Below are positions 53,107 to 62,047 of a stretch of DNA of 64,000 bases, one piece after another. The DNA is from Flavonifractor sp. An82 (GTDB lineage Bacteria; Bacillota; Clostridia; Oscillospirales; Oscillospiraceae): NCBI RefSeq assembly GCF_002159265.1, contig NZ_NFHG01000016.1, forward strand, positions 21,707-85,706, written 5' to 3'. Each line of letters opens with the position of its first letter. The first letter of the stretch is position 1. Under the pieces are notes generated by a model, which was not told the origin of the DNA, ran no database searches, and worked only from the letters and a program-made list of their open reading frames with translations. A program made the position numbers and the translations under genes.

Positions 53107-53662
53107 GCCCCTGCGCTTTGTGGATGCCTCCACCGAGGAGCACTTTGCGGCCATGAGTGCCATCCACTGCCGGGGTTGGCGGTCCGCTTATCCCGGCTAT
53201 GTACCAGACGACTACCTGCAAGAGGTCACCACCGAGGAGCACTGGATTCCCTTCTTCCGGGATGACTACGCTACCAAGCGATGCAAAGGCATTTTACTTT
53301 ACGAAAATGACGTGCCTGTGGCCTGCTGTAACTATGGGCCCATCCGCAGCGGTCCCAGTCCCCGCCAGAGCGCGGAACTGGTGATTGACAGCAGCCAATA
53401 CCATGGGTGGTGTGAAGTGATATCCCTTTACGTTGAGCCTGCCGCAACGAGTAGAGGCTATGGAGGCTTGCTGCTGGAGGAGGCGGTGCGCCGCCTGAAG
53501 GCGGAGGGCTATCCGGGCTGCACCCTCTTTGTGCTGCGGGAGAATTCCGGCGCCCGCCGGTTCTATGAGCGGCACGGTTTTGCCTGGGACGGCACCATAC
53601 AGAAGGTGCCCTTTCCCCACCATATGGTCTGTAATGACCTGCGTTATGTGAGAAGTTTATAA
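53099..53662 (+). CDS. GNAT-family acetyltransferase
   Basis: A 187-residue N-acetyltransferase. LYVEPAATSRGYGGLLLEEAVRRLKAEGY is the acetyl-CoA motif A, and LRENSGARRFYERHGFAWDG is the usual GNAT end. The GTG at 53099 overlaps the upstream gene by eight bases and has AGGTTGAGGAG before it. A longer frame from 53033 lies within that gene. The overlap indicates coupling to the dehydratase-like operon. The substrate is unknown. Confidence 0.82.
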
Positions 53663-53699
53663 GCGTCCAGCGGGCTGCCACGCCGCTGGAGAGAACGGG

Positions 53700-53733
53700 A
53701 TCGGGGCGTGCGTCAGCACGCCCCGATTTCTTT
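53700..53733 (+). terminator. Terminator after the GNAT gene
   Basis: ATCGGGGCGTGC (53700-53711) pairs perfectly with GCACGCCCCGAT (53716-53727), followed by TTCTTTT. A second hairpin lies just before it at about 53666-53689 (CCAGCGG/CCGCTGG). Confidence 0.85.
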
Positions 53734-53764
53734 TGGAAACCCGAACAGGAGGAGGAAATGAAAC

Positions 53765-53875
53765 TTGGAAGAGAACAAGATGGGAGTGATGCCGGTACGC
53801 CGGCTGCTGCTCAACATGTCCTGGCCCATGATGCTGTCTATCCAGGTGTATTGCCAGTCGTACCAGGAATTCTGA
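53765..53875 (+). pseudogene. Truncated 5' end of a MATE efflux transporter gene
   Basis: AGGAGGAGGAA precedes TTG at 53765, which opens MEENKMGVMPVRRLLLNMSW then PMMLSI. This is the standard N-terminus of MATE-family transporters, normally continued by MLVQALYNIVDS. Instead the sequence diverges after about codon 26 (near 53842) and stops at 53873-53875, leaving 36 codons of about 450. No further MATE sequence follows in the window. The break coincides with a sharp drop in GC, so an inserted element has probably split the gene. The 3' part would lie beyond the right edge if so. Confidence 0.75.
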
Positions 53876-53898
53876 ATAACCAGATTTGTGTGTGGCTA

Positions 53899-53957
53899 TT
53901 GACAAGATAACACACTTATGCTATTCTGATAACAGCGTTACCGATATCAATGTTATC
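53899..53957 (+). promoter_or_regulatory. tetR promoter with inverted repeat
   Basis: A perfect TTGACA (53899-53904) and TATTCT (53922-53927) are 17 bases apart. Directly after the -10 lie GATAACA (53928-53934) and TGTTATC (53951-53957), inverted and 16 bases apart, a possible operator in the transcribed leader. Confidence 0.7.
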
Positions 53958-53972
53958 TAAAGGGGTGATAGA

Positions 53973-54584
53973 ATGTCGTTGCCGGATCGGAGAATTGATC
54001 CCAAGATACTTAAAAGTGCAGAAGAAGAATTTATGGAAAAGGGGTTTGCAGATGCCTCCTTGCGGGAAATATGCAAAAAAGCCGGCGTAACAACAGGAGC
54101 CATGTATAAGCGATACCCTGGCAAAGAAGCTTTGTTTGAAGCAGTAGTTGGTCCAACACTTCAGGATATTGAGGAGATGGCGCTTAATATCGAACGGTAC
54201 GATTACGAGCAGTTGGCACATGGCAAGATGCAATCCGTATGGGATATGTCAAGCACAACACTTAAAACGATTGTGCGTTTTTCCTATGAGCGATACGATG
54301 GATTCAAGTTGCTCCTGTGTCGTTCGGAAGGTTCGACACACGCAAATTTCTTACATGATTTCGTATCTCACCATGCAAAGCAAACGGTCAAATTTTTAGA
54401 GGCAGTTACCCAGCAAGATGGTAGAGACAACCAGATTGATGAAGAGGAAATCCACATGCTGCTGACAGCCTTTTGGTCTACGCTGTTTGAGCCAATCGTT
54501 CATGATTTGCCTTTGGAACAAGCATTACGCCACTGTGAATATGTGGCAAAACTATTTAACTGGCAAGCTATTTTTGGCTTTTAG
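53973..54584 (+). CDS. TetR-family transcriptional regulator
   Basis: A 203-residue regulator. The TetR DNA-binding domain is clear (ILKSAEEEFMEKGFADASLREICKKAGVTTGAMYKRYPGKEALFEAV, residues 12-58). The ligand domain is not recognisable in detail. AAAGGGGTGATAG precedes the ATG. It is the first gene of the transporter cassette in the same direction. A 15-bp hairpin overlaps its stop codon. A palindrome (GTTAGCgaccGCTAAC) just after it is a probable binding site, so it is likely to repress the transport genes. Confidence 0.92.
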   Translation: MSLPDRRIDPKILKSAEEEFMEKGFADASLREICKKAGVTTGAMYKRYPGKEALFEAVVGPTLQDIEEMALNIERYDYEQLAHGKMQSVWDMSSTTLKTIVRFSYERYDGFKLLLCRSEGSTHANFLHDFVSHHAKQTVKFLEAVTQQDGRDNQIDEEEIHMLLTAFWSTLFEPIVHDLPLEQALRHCEYVAKLFNWQAIFGF

Positions 54585-54607
54585 CTTAATAGGCTAAAAG
54601 CCAAAAA
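54571..54607. repeat. 15-bp hairpin across the tetR stop codon
   Basis: TTTTTGGCTTTTAGC (54571-54585) is the exact complement of GCTAAAAGCCAAAAA (54593-54607) with a 7-base loop. The left arm encodes the last residues of TetR. It lacks a T-run after the stem, so it would weaken readthrough or stabilise the mRNA, not act as a classical terminator. Confidence 0.5.
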
Positions 54608-54618
54608 AATCCACATTG

Positions 54619-54634
54619 GTTAGCGACCGCTAAC
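54619..54634. promoter_or_regulatory. Palindromic operator GTTAGCgaccGCTAAC
   Basis: A perfect 6-bp inverted repeat with a 4-base centre lies between tetR and the S-component gene, just before the Shine-Dalgarno site GGAAGGAG (54637-54644). Its size and symmetry suit a TetR-family repressor. No clear -10/-35 is visible beside it. Confidence 0.6.
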
Positions 54635-54650
54635 GAGGAAGGAGAAAACA

Positions 54651-55253
54651 ATGAAAAGTAACACTGCAAAATTTAAAAAATCAGACAAAATGAATGTTCG
54701 CGATTACATAACCGCCGCCATCTTATATGTGCTTATGTTTCTGGTCTATGCGGGAGTTGGCGCACCCATTGGTATGACCGTCGCTGGCAGCTTGTTTGTC
54801 TTTGCGGCCTGTGCAGTGGTTTGGGGAACCATTTTCATGCTTCTGTTTACGAAAGTGAATAAGAAAGGAATCGTCTTGTTATTTGGGTTAATTTGGGCGG
54901 CAATGCAGCTTATGAGTTTTTGGGGTGTTGCGCTGGTAATTGCCGTTGGCGCGGTGATTGCTGAACTTTTCTGGCGCACATTGGATCGGCACAAGTTTTC
55001 TACCATGTTGCTGTGCTTTACCGTTCAGGTGGTATTTCTCTATCTGGGCATGACGATTCCACTTATTTTTATGAAAGATATGTATTTGGCCGCAGTATCC
55101 GCCTATGCGGATCTCTACTCCACAGTGTTTGATATGCTTATCGGGCCAATGTTCTTTGTGGGTCTTGCCGCCACTGTGGTGGGATGTGTGGTTGGAGCAT
55201 TTCTTGGAAAACTGTTGCTGAAAAAACACTTTCAAAAAGCGGGGATCGTATGA
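54651..55253 (+). CDS. MptD-family ECF transporter S component
   Basis: A 200-residue membrane protein with about five to six helices. RDYITAAILYVLMFLVYAGVGAPIGMT has the N-terminal helix features of S components, and the later GMTIPLIFMKDMYLAAVSAY and FFVGLAATVVGCVVGAFLGKLLLKKHF resemble the MptD family. It would bind the substrate for the T and ATPase subunits encoded directly after it; the gene ends with a four-base ATGA overlap with the T gene. The substrate is unknown. The YbtPQ-like genes and DtxR regulator nearby suggest metal or siderophore. Confidence 0.8.
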   Translation: MKSNTAKFKKSDKMNVRDYITAAILYVLMFLVYAGVGAPIGMTVAGSLFVFAACAVVWGTIFMLLFTKVNKKGIVLLFGLIWAAMQLMSFWGVALVIAVGAVIAELFWRTLDRHKFSTMLLCFTVQVVFLYLGMTIPLIFMKDMYLAAVSAYADLYSTVFDMLIGPMFFVGLAATVVGCVVGAFLGKLLLKKHFQKAGIV

Positions 55254-55978
55254 GCAGGGATATCAGACACATTCGTTTTTTAGAGCTGGACCCACGAATG
55301 AAGCTCTTGCTGGTGGTTGTCTTTGCGTCAGCTACTTTTAGTGCGCCAAATCTGTTGGCCCTGATTTGGATGTATCTGCTGGTTGTAGTTCTGTATCTGG
55401 CTCGTGGTCTTTGGTTGGGCGCAAAAAAGACTGCAATGCTGTTTGCTGTGTTCCTGCTAATAAACCTAATTCTTTCTTTCGTACCGCAAAGCAAATTCGC
55501 TGCGGGCGTGGGTATGATTCTATTCATGCTGGAACGAGTTGTAGTGTTTTTTGTCATGGGAGCGTGGATGGGCAGCAAGCTACGAGTCAGTGATTTTGTG
55601 ACTGCGATGCAGAATATGCACGTGCCTAAAGGTGGTACTATCGCACTGGCGGTAGCTTTCCGTTACATCCCAACAGTACAGGATGAATTCCGTTTTATCA
55701 AAAATACTATGATGCTACGCGGCATTGGACTGACAGTGCGAAATGTGCTGCTTCACCCAGTTAAAACCTGTGAATATGCCATTGTTCCGTTGATTATTAG
55801 GAGTATGACGATATCGGATGAACTGGCCGCTTCTGCCATGACACGAGGGTTGGATTTGGAATCAAAGCGCACCTCTTATCGGGAGGTACGTTTACGAGCA
55901 ACCGACTTTTTATATGCAGGCGCCGTTATTTCCGCTGTAATTGCTGGAATTGTTGGCAGTGCTTTGCTTGGGAGGTAA
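55250..55978 (+). CDS. ECF transporter T component (CbiQ/EcfT family)
   Basis: A 242-residue membrane scaffold protein. LELDPRMKLLLVVVFASATF is the usual EcfT N-terminus. The coupling helices carry the conserved Ala-Arg-Gly-type motifs (AMTRGLDLE at about 200, and MMLRGIGLT earlier), through which the T component grips the ATPases. The start at 55250 overlaps the S-component stop. GGGAGG near the end serves the next gene, five bases downstream. Confidence 0.9.
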   Translation: MSRDIRHIRFLELDPRMKLLLVVVFASATFSAPNLLALIWMYLLVVVLYLARGLWLGAKKTAMLFAVFLLINLILSFVPQSKFAAGVGMILFMLERVVVFFVMGAWMGSKLRVSDFVTAMQNMHVPKGGTIALAVAFRYIPTVQDEFRFIKNTMMLRGIGLTVRNVLLHPVKTCEYAIVPLIIRSMTISDELAASAMTRGLDLESKRTSYREVRLRATDFLYAGAVISAVIAGIVGSALLGR

Positions 55979-55982
55979 AGAT

Positions 55983-57464
55983 ATGATTCAAATTGAACAC
56001 GTTTCCTTCCAGTATGCCAATGCAAAGGAACCGGCTTTGCGGGATGTGAGCCTTACTATCCAAAAAGGGGAATTTGTAGTTCTGTTGGGTTCCTCGGGCT
56101 GTGGAAAAACGACCATCACCCGGTTGATTAACCGCTTAGTTCCGGAGTTTTTTGAAGGGGAACTGGAAGGAAGGGTCTTTGTAGATGGGCAGAATACAGA
56201 TGAACTGTCAATCCAGGATTTGGCTGGTGTGGTAGGCTCCGTTTTTCAGGATCCACGGTCTCAGTTTTTTGCCACGGATACAACAGCAGAAATTGCCTTT
56301 TCCTGTGAGAATGTGGGCATTCCAAGAGAAGAAATCTGTCGGCGTATTGAACAGGCGGCTAACGACCTGCAAATTCAGCGCTTATTGGAGCGCAGCATTT
56401 TTGAACTGTCCAGCGGTGAAAAGCAGTCTATTGCTATCGCCTCAGTCTACGCACTTGCCCCCAAAATTCTGGTGCTGGACGAACCCTCTGCTAATCTGGA
56501 TGCTGCAGCCACCGAGCATTTGATGGAGATTCTCCATACACTCAAACAACAGGGGTATACCATTATTATATCTGAGCACCGCATCCATTATCTGAAAGAC
56601 ATTGCAGATCGTGCCGTTTTGATTGAATATGGACAGATCACAAGAGAATTGGATGCCTCTGCCTTCCGTTCCCTTTCCAACGAGGAGGCTAACCGAATGG
56701 GGTTAAGGAGTACGGATCTTCTAAGTATACGCCCACCTGTGACGCAGAAAAAAACCGGAGCGGAGGAACAAATTTGTCTGGAAAATCTATCCTACCGCTA
56801 TACCAGAGAAAGTGAGACGCTGGCAAATGTGAACCTCTCTGCCGGGAAAGGAGACATCGTTGGTATCGTCGGAACCAACGGCGTAGGGAAAAGTACGCTG
56901 TTGGAAATTGTGTGTGGTTTAAAAAAAGAAACCAATGGGGAGGTTCGATTTGGTGGCCAAGCGGTGAATAGTAAAACCAGGGTGCGCGATACTTTTCTTG
57001 TCATGCAGAGCAGCGACTACCAGCTTTTTACAGAAAGTGTGGAAAAAGAACTGTTTCTGGGTAATGACGGCAATGAGGAACTGCAAAAAAAAGGCCGTAT
57101 GCTGTTGGAGCGGATGGGATTATTGGATTATCGACAGCAACATCCTGCATCAATGTCAGGCGGCCAGAAGCAGCGCCTTTGCATTGCAGTAGCTTGTATG
57201 AAAGACACAGATGTGATTTGTTTCGACGAGCCTACCAGCGGCCTGGACTATTCCAGTATGGTCAATGTTTCTTCCCTTCTACATGAACTGGCAGAACAGG
57301 GCAAGACCCTCCTGGTGACCACCCATGATTACGAATTTTTAATGCATACCTGCACCCATATTTGCTATCTGCTCAACGGCAGGGTGGAAAGTTTCTTTCC
57401 TGTAGAACCCAGATATACACCGCAGATCTATTCTATTCTCTTTCAGAAGGAGGTTGTTTTATGA
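55983..57464 (+). CDS. Fused double ECF ATPase
   Basis: A 493-residue protein with two ABC ATPase domains in one chain, replacing separate EcfA1 and EcfA2. Domain 1 (about 1-240) has Walker A GSSGCGKTT, signature SSGEKQS and Walker B ILVLDEP. Domain 2 (about 265-490) has Walker A GTNGVGKST, signature MSGGQKQR and Walker B VICFDEPTSGLD. The first signature is SSGEKQ, not SGGQ, a common variation. GGGAGG precedes the ATG. It overlaps the next gene by four bases. Confidence 0.94.
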   Translation: MIQIEHVSFQYANAKEPALRDVSLTIQKGEFVVLLGSSGCGKTTITRLINRLVPEFFEGELEGRVFVDGQNTDELSIQDLAGVVGSVFQDPRSQFFATDTTAEIAFSCENVGIPREEICRRIEQAANDLQIQRLLERSIFELSSGEKQSIAIASVYALAPKILVLDEPSANLDAAATEHLMEILHTLKQQGYTIIISEHRIHYLKDIADRAVLIEYGQITRELDASAFRSLSNEEANRMGLRSTDLLSIRPPVTQKKTGAEEQICLENLSYRYTRESETLANVNLSAGKGDIVGIVGTNGVGKSTLLEIVCGLKKETNGEVRFGGQAVNSKTRVRDTFLVMQSSDYQLFTESVEKELFLGNDGNEELQKKGRMLLERMGLLDYRQQHPASMSGGQKQRLCIAVACMKDTDVICFDEPTSGLDYSSMVNVSSLLHELAEQGKTLLVTTHDYEFLMHTCTHICYLLNGRVESFFPVEPRYTPQIYSILFQKEVVL

Positions 57465-59224
57465 AGAAGCAAGGTCTTGCAGGCAGTATCCTGTCTTATG
57501 CTACGCCATGCAAGGGAAAACTGATTATATCTGTAATTTGTGCATTACTGTCGGTTGCAGGGGGCATCATCCCTTATGTTGCCGCTTACCGTATTATTTG
57601 CCTGTTTTTTGACCAAACCGCCACGGCGGAGACGATCCTTTACTGGACCATTGTTGGCACGATCGGTTTTCTCGGCAAGGTTCTGTTTCATGCCATCTCC
57701 ACTACGCTTTCCCACATTTCTGCATATACCATTTTGGAGTTGATGCGAAAGCGGGTCGCCGAGAAACTGATGAAGGCTCCGCTTGGAGTGGCCCAAGGAA
57801 TCAACGCTGGTCGCGTAAAGAATATTGTGGTAGATCAGATTGAGAATATTGAAATCCCCCTGGCTCATGTGATTCCAGAGGGCGCCGGGGCGCTGATATT
57901 GCCGATAGCGGTATTCACTTATCTCTGTATGATTGATTTCCGTTTGGCGCTGGCATCGCTGATTACCATCCCTTTGGCGCTTATTCCATATGGAATGATG
58001 TTGGGCGGCTACAATAAAACCTACCAAGTCTATATGGAAGCCAATGAGCACATGAACAATGTAGTGGTTGAGTACATGGAAGGCATTGAAGTTGTGAAAG
58101 CTTTCAACCAGTCGACCTCGTCCTATGAGAAATATCGGAAAGCGGTAGAGAACTTCAAGCAAACCACCTTGAATTGGTACAAATCAACATGGAAATTTAC
58201 TACCCTTGGTGCCAGTATTCTGCCGACAACTCTACTGGGTGTATTGCCGATTGGCACGCTGCTTTATCTCTATGGCAGCACAACCCTGCCAAAAATCACT
58301 ATGGCAATGCTGCTCTCTATGGGCATGGTCAGCAGTTTGGGCCGCATGATTCTGTTTTTTAATCAGCTAAAATCAATTCAGTATTCTGTCAATATTGTAA
58401 ATAAGACCTTTGATATTGGAGAATTGCCATTGGCAATGGAGGAAAAACCGATCTCGGCTCATGACATCCTAATGGAGCATGTGACCTTCTCCTATACCGG
58501 AAAAGAAAATGTAATCCATGACATAAATCTTGCTATCCCGGAGGGGGCATTTTATGCTCTTGTCGGCCCGTCTGGTGGAGGTAAATCGACACTGGCCCGC
58601 CTGGTGGCACGTTTCTGGGATCCGACAGAGGGAGCCATCCGGATTGGTGGCGTAAATATCAAAGACATTCCTCTGACAGAGTTGGCCGATCAGGTGAGCT
58701 TTGTTACGCAGGATAATTTTCTGTTTAACTGCTCCATTTTGGAAAATATCCGGCTAGGCAATCCGCAAGCCACAGATGAGCAGGTTTTGGAGGCGGCCCG
58801 AAAGGCACAATGCGACGAATTTATCAACAAGCTGGAACAGGGGTATCAGTCCAGCGCAGGCGAGGCTGGAGACCGGCTGTCTGGTGGTGAGAGACAGCGT
58901 ATTGCAATCGCCAGGGCTATTTTGAAGAATGCTCCCATCGTGATTTTGGACGAGGCCACATCTTTTACTGATCCAGAGAATGAGGCCAAAATTCAGGAAG
59001 CTATCGCAGAGTTGACCCGTGGTAAAACGCTTCTGGTCATCGCCCACCGCCTCTCCACAATCAAGAATGCAGATAGGATCCTTTTGATTGAAAAAGGACG
59101 AATCGCGCAAAGCGGTACTCATGAGGAACTATTGGAAAGCAGCTCTCTTTATAGAGATATGTGGCAGGCTCACATTGGCGCAAAGAAATGGTCAGTTGGG
59201 TTAAGAGGGGAGGTTTTCGCATGA
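57461..59224 (+). CDS. ABC half-transporter (membrane plus ATPase), YbtP/IrtA-like
   Basis: A 587-residue protein of type IV exporter fold. Six membrane helices (about 15-300) precede an ATPase domain with Walker A GPSGGGKST (about 370), signature LSGGERQRIA and Walker B IVILDEATSFTD. AAGGAGG precedes the ATG. It overlaps both neighbours by four bases, so it should form a heterodimer with the next protein. Half-transporter pairs beside ECF genes resemble YbtPQ and IrtAB, which import ferric siderophores despite their exporter fold. An efflux role remains possible. Confidence 0.9.
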   Translation: MKKQGLAGSILSYATPCKGKLIISVICALLSVAGGIIPYVAAYRIICLFFDQTATAETILYWTIVGTIGFLGKVLFHAISTTLSHISAYTILELMRKRVAEKLMKAPLGVAQGINAGRVKNIVVDQIENIEIPLAHVIPEGAGALILPIAVFTYLCMIDFRLALASLITIPLALIPYGMMLGGYNKTYQVYMEANEHMNNVVVEYMEGIEVVKAFNQSTSSYEKYRKAVENFKQTTLNWYKSTWKFTTLGASILPTTLLGVLPIGTLLYLYGSTTLPKITMAMLLSMGMVSSLGRMILFFNQLKSIQYSVNIVNKTFDIGELPLAMEEKPISAHDILMEHVTFSYTGKENVIHDINLAIPEGAFYALVGPSGGGKSTLARLVARFWDPTEGAIRIGGVNIKDIPLTELADQVSFVTQDNFLFNCSILENIRLGNPQATDEQVLEAARKAQCDEFINKLEQGYQSSAGEAGDRLSGGERQRIAIARAILKNAPIVILDEATSFTDPENEAKIQEAIAELTRGKTLLVIAHRLSTIKNADRILLIEKGRIAQSGTHEELLESSSLYRDMWQAHIGAKKWSVGLRGEVFA

Positions 59225-60969
59225 TTAGAATTCTCAAACGGCTGTTCCGTCTGATGAGTCAGTACAAGGGGCGGCTCTATCTTGGCATTGCCCTCTCAAT
59301 GATCTCCAATATTCTTGGCATTGTTCCTATTATCTGCGGAGTCTGGACAATTAAGCTGATTCTTGATGACAGCAACGGGGCAGCAGTGTTGGAACCGGTA
59401 TATGTTCTCCAACTCACCACAATCATCCTTGGTTCAGTTTTGCTCCGATGGCTGTTCGCCTATATCCGGGCAACCCGGCAGGATAGCATTGCTCATGAGG
59501 TAACCTGTGCAGAACGACTGAAGATAGGTGATATTCTTAAGCGGGTTTCGCTGGGATTTCTCCAGCGGAAAAACATGGGGGAATTTACCACTGCTATCAC
59601 CACAGATCTGGCTTTTTTTGAAATGCAGACGATGAATGTTGTCAATAACATTATTGACAGCTACATATTTCTTGCAATCACGATAATATGGCTGCTATGC
59701 TTTTCTCCTTTTTTGGGGGGCGCCGCGCTATTGGCTGTGGCAATTTCTACAGCCGGGTTGCAACTTATCGAGCGCCAAAGCCGTAAAAATTCCCCGATTC
59801 GGCAGGAAAGTATCAATGAGATGGCAGATGAGATTGTTCAGTATGTCCGCGGGATGGCTGTTGTCAAATCTTTCAAGCAGGAAGGTGTAGCCTCTGACGG
59901 CCTCTACCGGGCCTATCATAAGTCGAAAGAAATTAACATTAAGATGGAACGGAACTTTGCTCCTTGTGACGCATTGCACCGGCTCGGCCTATACATGGGC
60001 ACCATGGCAATCACCTGCATCACAGCCCTTCTTGCACTCCAAGGGGAAATGGAACTGTATATGGCGATTATGTTGATCGTTTACAGTTATATCATGTTTA
60101 ACACGATTGAGTCGGCAAATAATTCCCTTCACATTCTGGAAATGCTGGATACAGTAGCGGAGAAACTTCAGAGTATTGAAGATGCTGAATTCATTGATAA
60201 AGACGGAAAAGATGTTTCTATTAACCAGTACGATATTGAGTTTAAGGATGTGTCCTTTGGCTATGATAGTCGGGAAGTTTTAAGCCATATCTCCTTCCGT
60301 ATCCCGCAGAACACCACAACAGCGATCGTAGGACCATCCGGCAGCGGGAAAACCACAATCTGCAGTTTATTGGCTCGGTTTTATGATGCACAGAATGGAG
60401 AAATACAAGTGGGAGGCCACAATGTTCGGGAATTTACCTGCGATTCTCTACTGAAAAATATCAGTATGGTATTCCAAAATGTGTATTTGTTCCACGATTC
60501 AATTCGCAACAATATTTTGTTCGGAAAACCCGATGCCTCCGAGGAAGAAATAATTGCCGCCGCCAAAGCCGCCCGATGCCATGATTTTATTATGGCGCTC
60601 CCAGATGGCTATAACACAGTCGTTGGTGAGGGTGGCTCTACCCTATCTGGTGGAGAAAAGCAACGCATTTCGATTGCTCGGGCTATGCTAAAAAACGCCC
60701 CCATTGTCATCCTTGATGAAGCAACTGCCAGCATTGATCCAGAAAATGAACATCTTATTCAACAAGCCATCGGCAATCTTACTCACGGTAAAACCATTAT
60801 TGTGATTGCCCATCGCCTTGCGACTATTGAAAGCGCAGATCAGATCTTGGTGATTGATGAGGGAAAGGTTGTCCAAAGGGGAACTCATCAGCAGCTTGTC
60901 TCACAAAATGGGTTGTATAAACGATTTATCTCCATCCGCGAACAAGCTGAGGGTTGGGCCATTGGATAA
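59221..60969 (+). CDS. ABC half-transporter (membrane plus ATPase), YbtQ/IrtB-like
   Basis: A 582-residue partner of the preceding protein. Six membrane helices (about 15-300) are followed by an ATPase domain with Walker A GPSGSGKTT (about 369), Q-loop VFQNVYLFHDSI, signature LSGGEKQRIS, Walker B IVILDEATASID and the H-loop VIAHRLATIE. The four-base overlap with the upstream gene and the shared operon support a heterodimer. GGGGAGG precedes the ATG. Confidence 0.9.
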   Translation: MIRILKRLFRLMSQYKGRLYLGIALSMISNILGIVPIICGVWTIKLILDDSNGAAVLEPVYVLQLTTIILGSVLLRWLFAYIRATRQDSIAHEVTCAERLKIGDILKRVSLGFLQRKNMGEFTTAITTDLAFFEMQTMNVVNNIIDSYIFLAITIIWLLCFSPFLGGAALLAVAISTAGLQLIERQSRKNSPIRQESINEMADEIVQYVRGMAVVKSFKQEGVASDGLYRAYHKSKEINIKMERNFAPCDALHRLGLYMGTMAITCITALLALQGEMELYMAIMLIVYSYIMFNTIESANNSLHILEMLDTVAEKLQSIEDAEFIDKDGKDVSINQYDIEFKDVSFGYDSREVLSHISFRIPQNTTTAIVGPSGSGKTTICSLLARFYDAQNGEIQVGGHNVREFTCDSLLKNISMVFQNVYLFHDSIRNNILFGKPDASEEEIIAAAKAARCHDFIMALPDGYNTVVGEGGSTLSGGEKQRISIARAMLKNAPIVILDEATASIDPENEHLIQQAIGNLTHGKTIIVIAHRLATIESADQILVIDEGKVVQRGTHQQLVSQNGLYKRFISIREQAEGWAIG

Positions 60970-60999
60970 ACAGAGGATGGACGAAAGGGAGAATTATAT

Positions 61000-61587
61000 A
61001 TGAATAGTAAATGGACTGGTAAAGATTTCGGGATTACAGCCGGGATTTCCTTGGTTTACTTTATGATAACCATGGTGGTCATGATGTCCGGGGCACTTAC
61101 GCCCATTCTGTGGATTTTTATGCCAGCTCTAATTGGTTTTTTTACGGGAATCCCATATCTGTATATTGTGGCAAAGGAAGCGAAACCCGGTGTTGTGTTT
61201 TTAATGAACCTGATCGTAGGTGTAATCTATTTTATTGCCGGGGAACTCTCCAATCTGGTCATTGTTACCTTAATTATCACCACCGTTCTTGCAGAGGGCG
61301 TACGGAAAGTTGGCGGTTACCACAATCTTAAGACGACACTCCTTAGTCATGTCATATTTTCCTTTGGTATGTTCGGTAATCCTCTCTATATCTGGGCGTT
61401 CCCCGAATACACGGTTGCACGCGCCACAGAGGAAATGTCGGCCGAATATGCGACAGTCATGCAGAATGTTGCGCAGATATGGATGCTGCCGGTTATGATT
61501 GCTGCAACTGTTGTACTGGCTCTGGTGGGCAGTATGCTTGGGAAAACAGTTCTAAAAAAACAACTTTCCAACGCTGCGCTGATCTGA
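61000..61587 (+). CDS. Second MptD-like ECF transporter S component
   Basis: A 195-residue membrane protein with about six helices. KDFGITAGISLVYFMITMVVMM, GFFTGIPYLYIVAKEAKPGVVFLMNLIVGVIYF and the end LALVGSMLGKTVLKKQL parallel the first S protein at 54651, to which it appears related. Two S components on one ECF module would let the same importer handle two ligands or two forms of one ligand. GAAAGGGAG lies before the ATG, 30 bases after the ABC pair. Confidence 0.75.
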   Translation: MNSKWTGKDFGITAGISLVYFMITMVVMMSGALTPILWIFMPALIGFFTGIPYLYIVAKEAKPGVVFLMNLIVGVIYFIAGELSNLVIVTLIITTVLAEGVRKVGGYHNLKTTLLSHVIFSFGMFGNPLYIWAFPEYTVARATEEMSAEYATVMQNVAQIWMLPVMIAATVVLALVGSMLGKTVLKKQLSNAALI

Positions 61588-61625
61588 ATGAAGGGAATCC
61601 CGTTCCTAAAGGAAGGAGACCAACC

Positions 61626-62021
61626 ATGCTGACATCTATGGATAAACGCACCGTAAAACTTCGGGCATCCGGAGAAGATTACCTGGAGGCCATCCTTGTT
61701 CTCCATAAGAAGATGGGCATGGTGCGCTCCGTGGATGTCGCCCGGCACCTGGAGGTCACAAAGCCCAGTGTGTGCCATGCGGTGGCGACCCTGCGGGATG
61801 GGGGCTTCCTGACGATGGATGAGGATTACTCTCTCCATCTGACCGATGTAGGGCGTGAGGTTGCCGAAAAAATCTATGAGCGACATTGTTTTTTTACCGA
61901 GCAGCTTATCGCCGCAGGCGTTGACCCCAGGATCGCGGAGGCTGACGCCTGCCGAATAGAGCATCTCATTAGCGATGAAAGCTTTCAGCGCTTAAAAGAA
62001 GCCGCGGAAAAGCGGTCTTGA
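61626..62021 (+). CDS. DtxR/MntR-family metal-dependent regulator
   Basis: A 131-residue regulator. The winged helix spans ASGEDYLEAILVLHKKMGMVRSVDVARHLEVTKPSVCHAVATLRDGGFLTM (about residues 11-60). The dimerisation and metal-binding helix region follows (VAEKIYERHCFFTEQLIAAGVD, DACRIEHLISDESF), with the Cys/His/Glu ligands expected for iron or manganese. There is no C-terminal SH3-like domain, so it is of the short type. GGAAGGAGACC precedes the ATG. Its place directly after the transporter genes supports a metal-related role for the cassette. Confidence 0.9.
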   Translation: MLTSMDKRTVKLRASGEDYLEAILVLHKKMGMVRSVDVARHLEVTKPSVCHAVATLRDGGFLTMDEDYSLHLTDVGREVAEKIYERHCFFTEQLIAAGVDPRIAEADACRIEHLISDESFQRLKEAAEKRS

Positions 62022-62047
62022 AGGTAAACTTGAAAGGGGTGAGCGGC

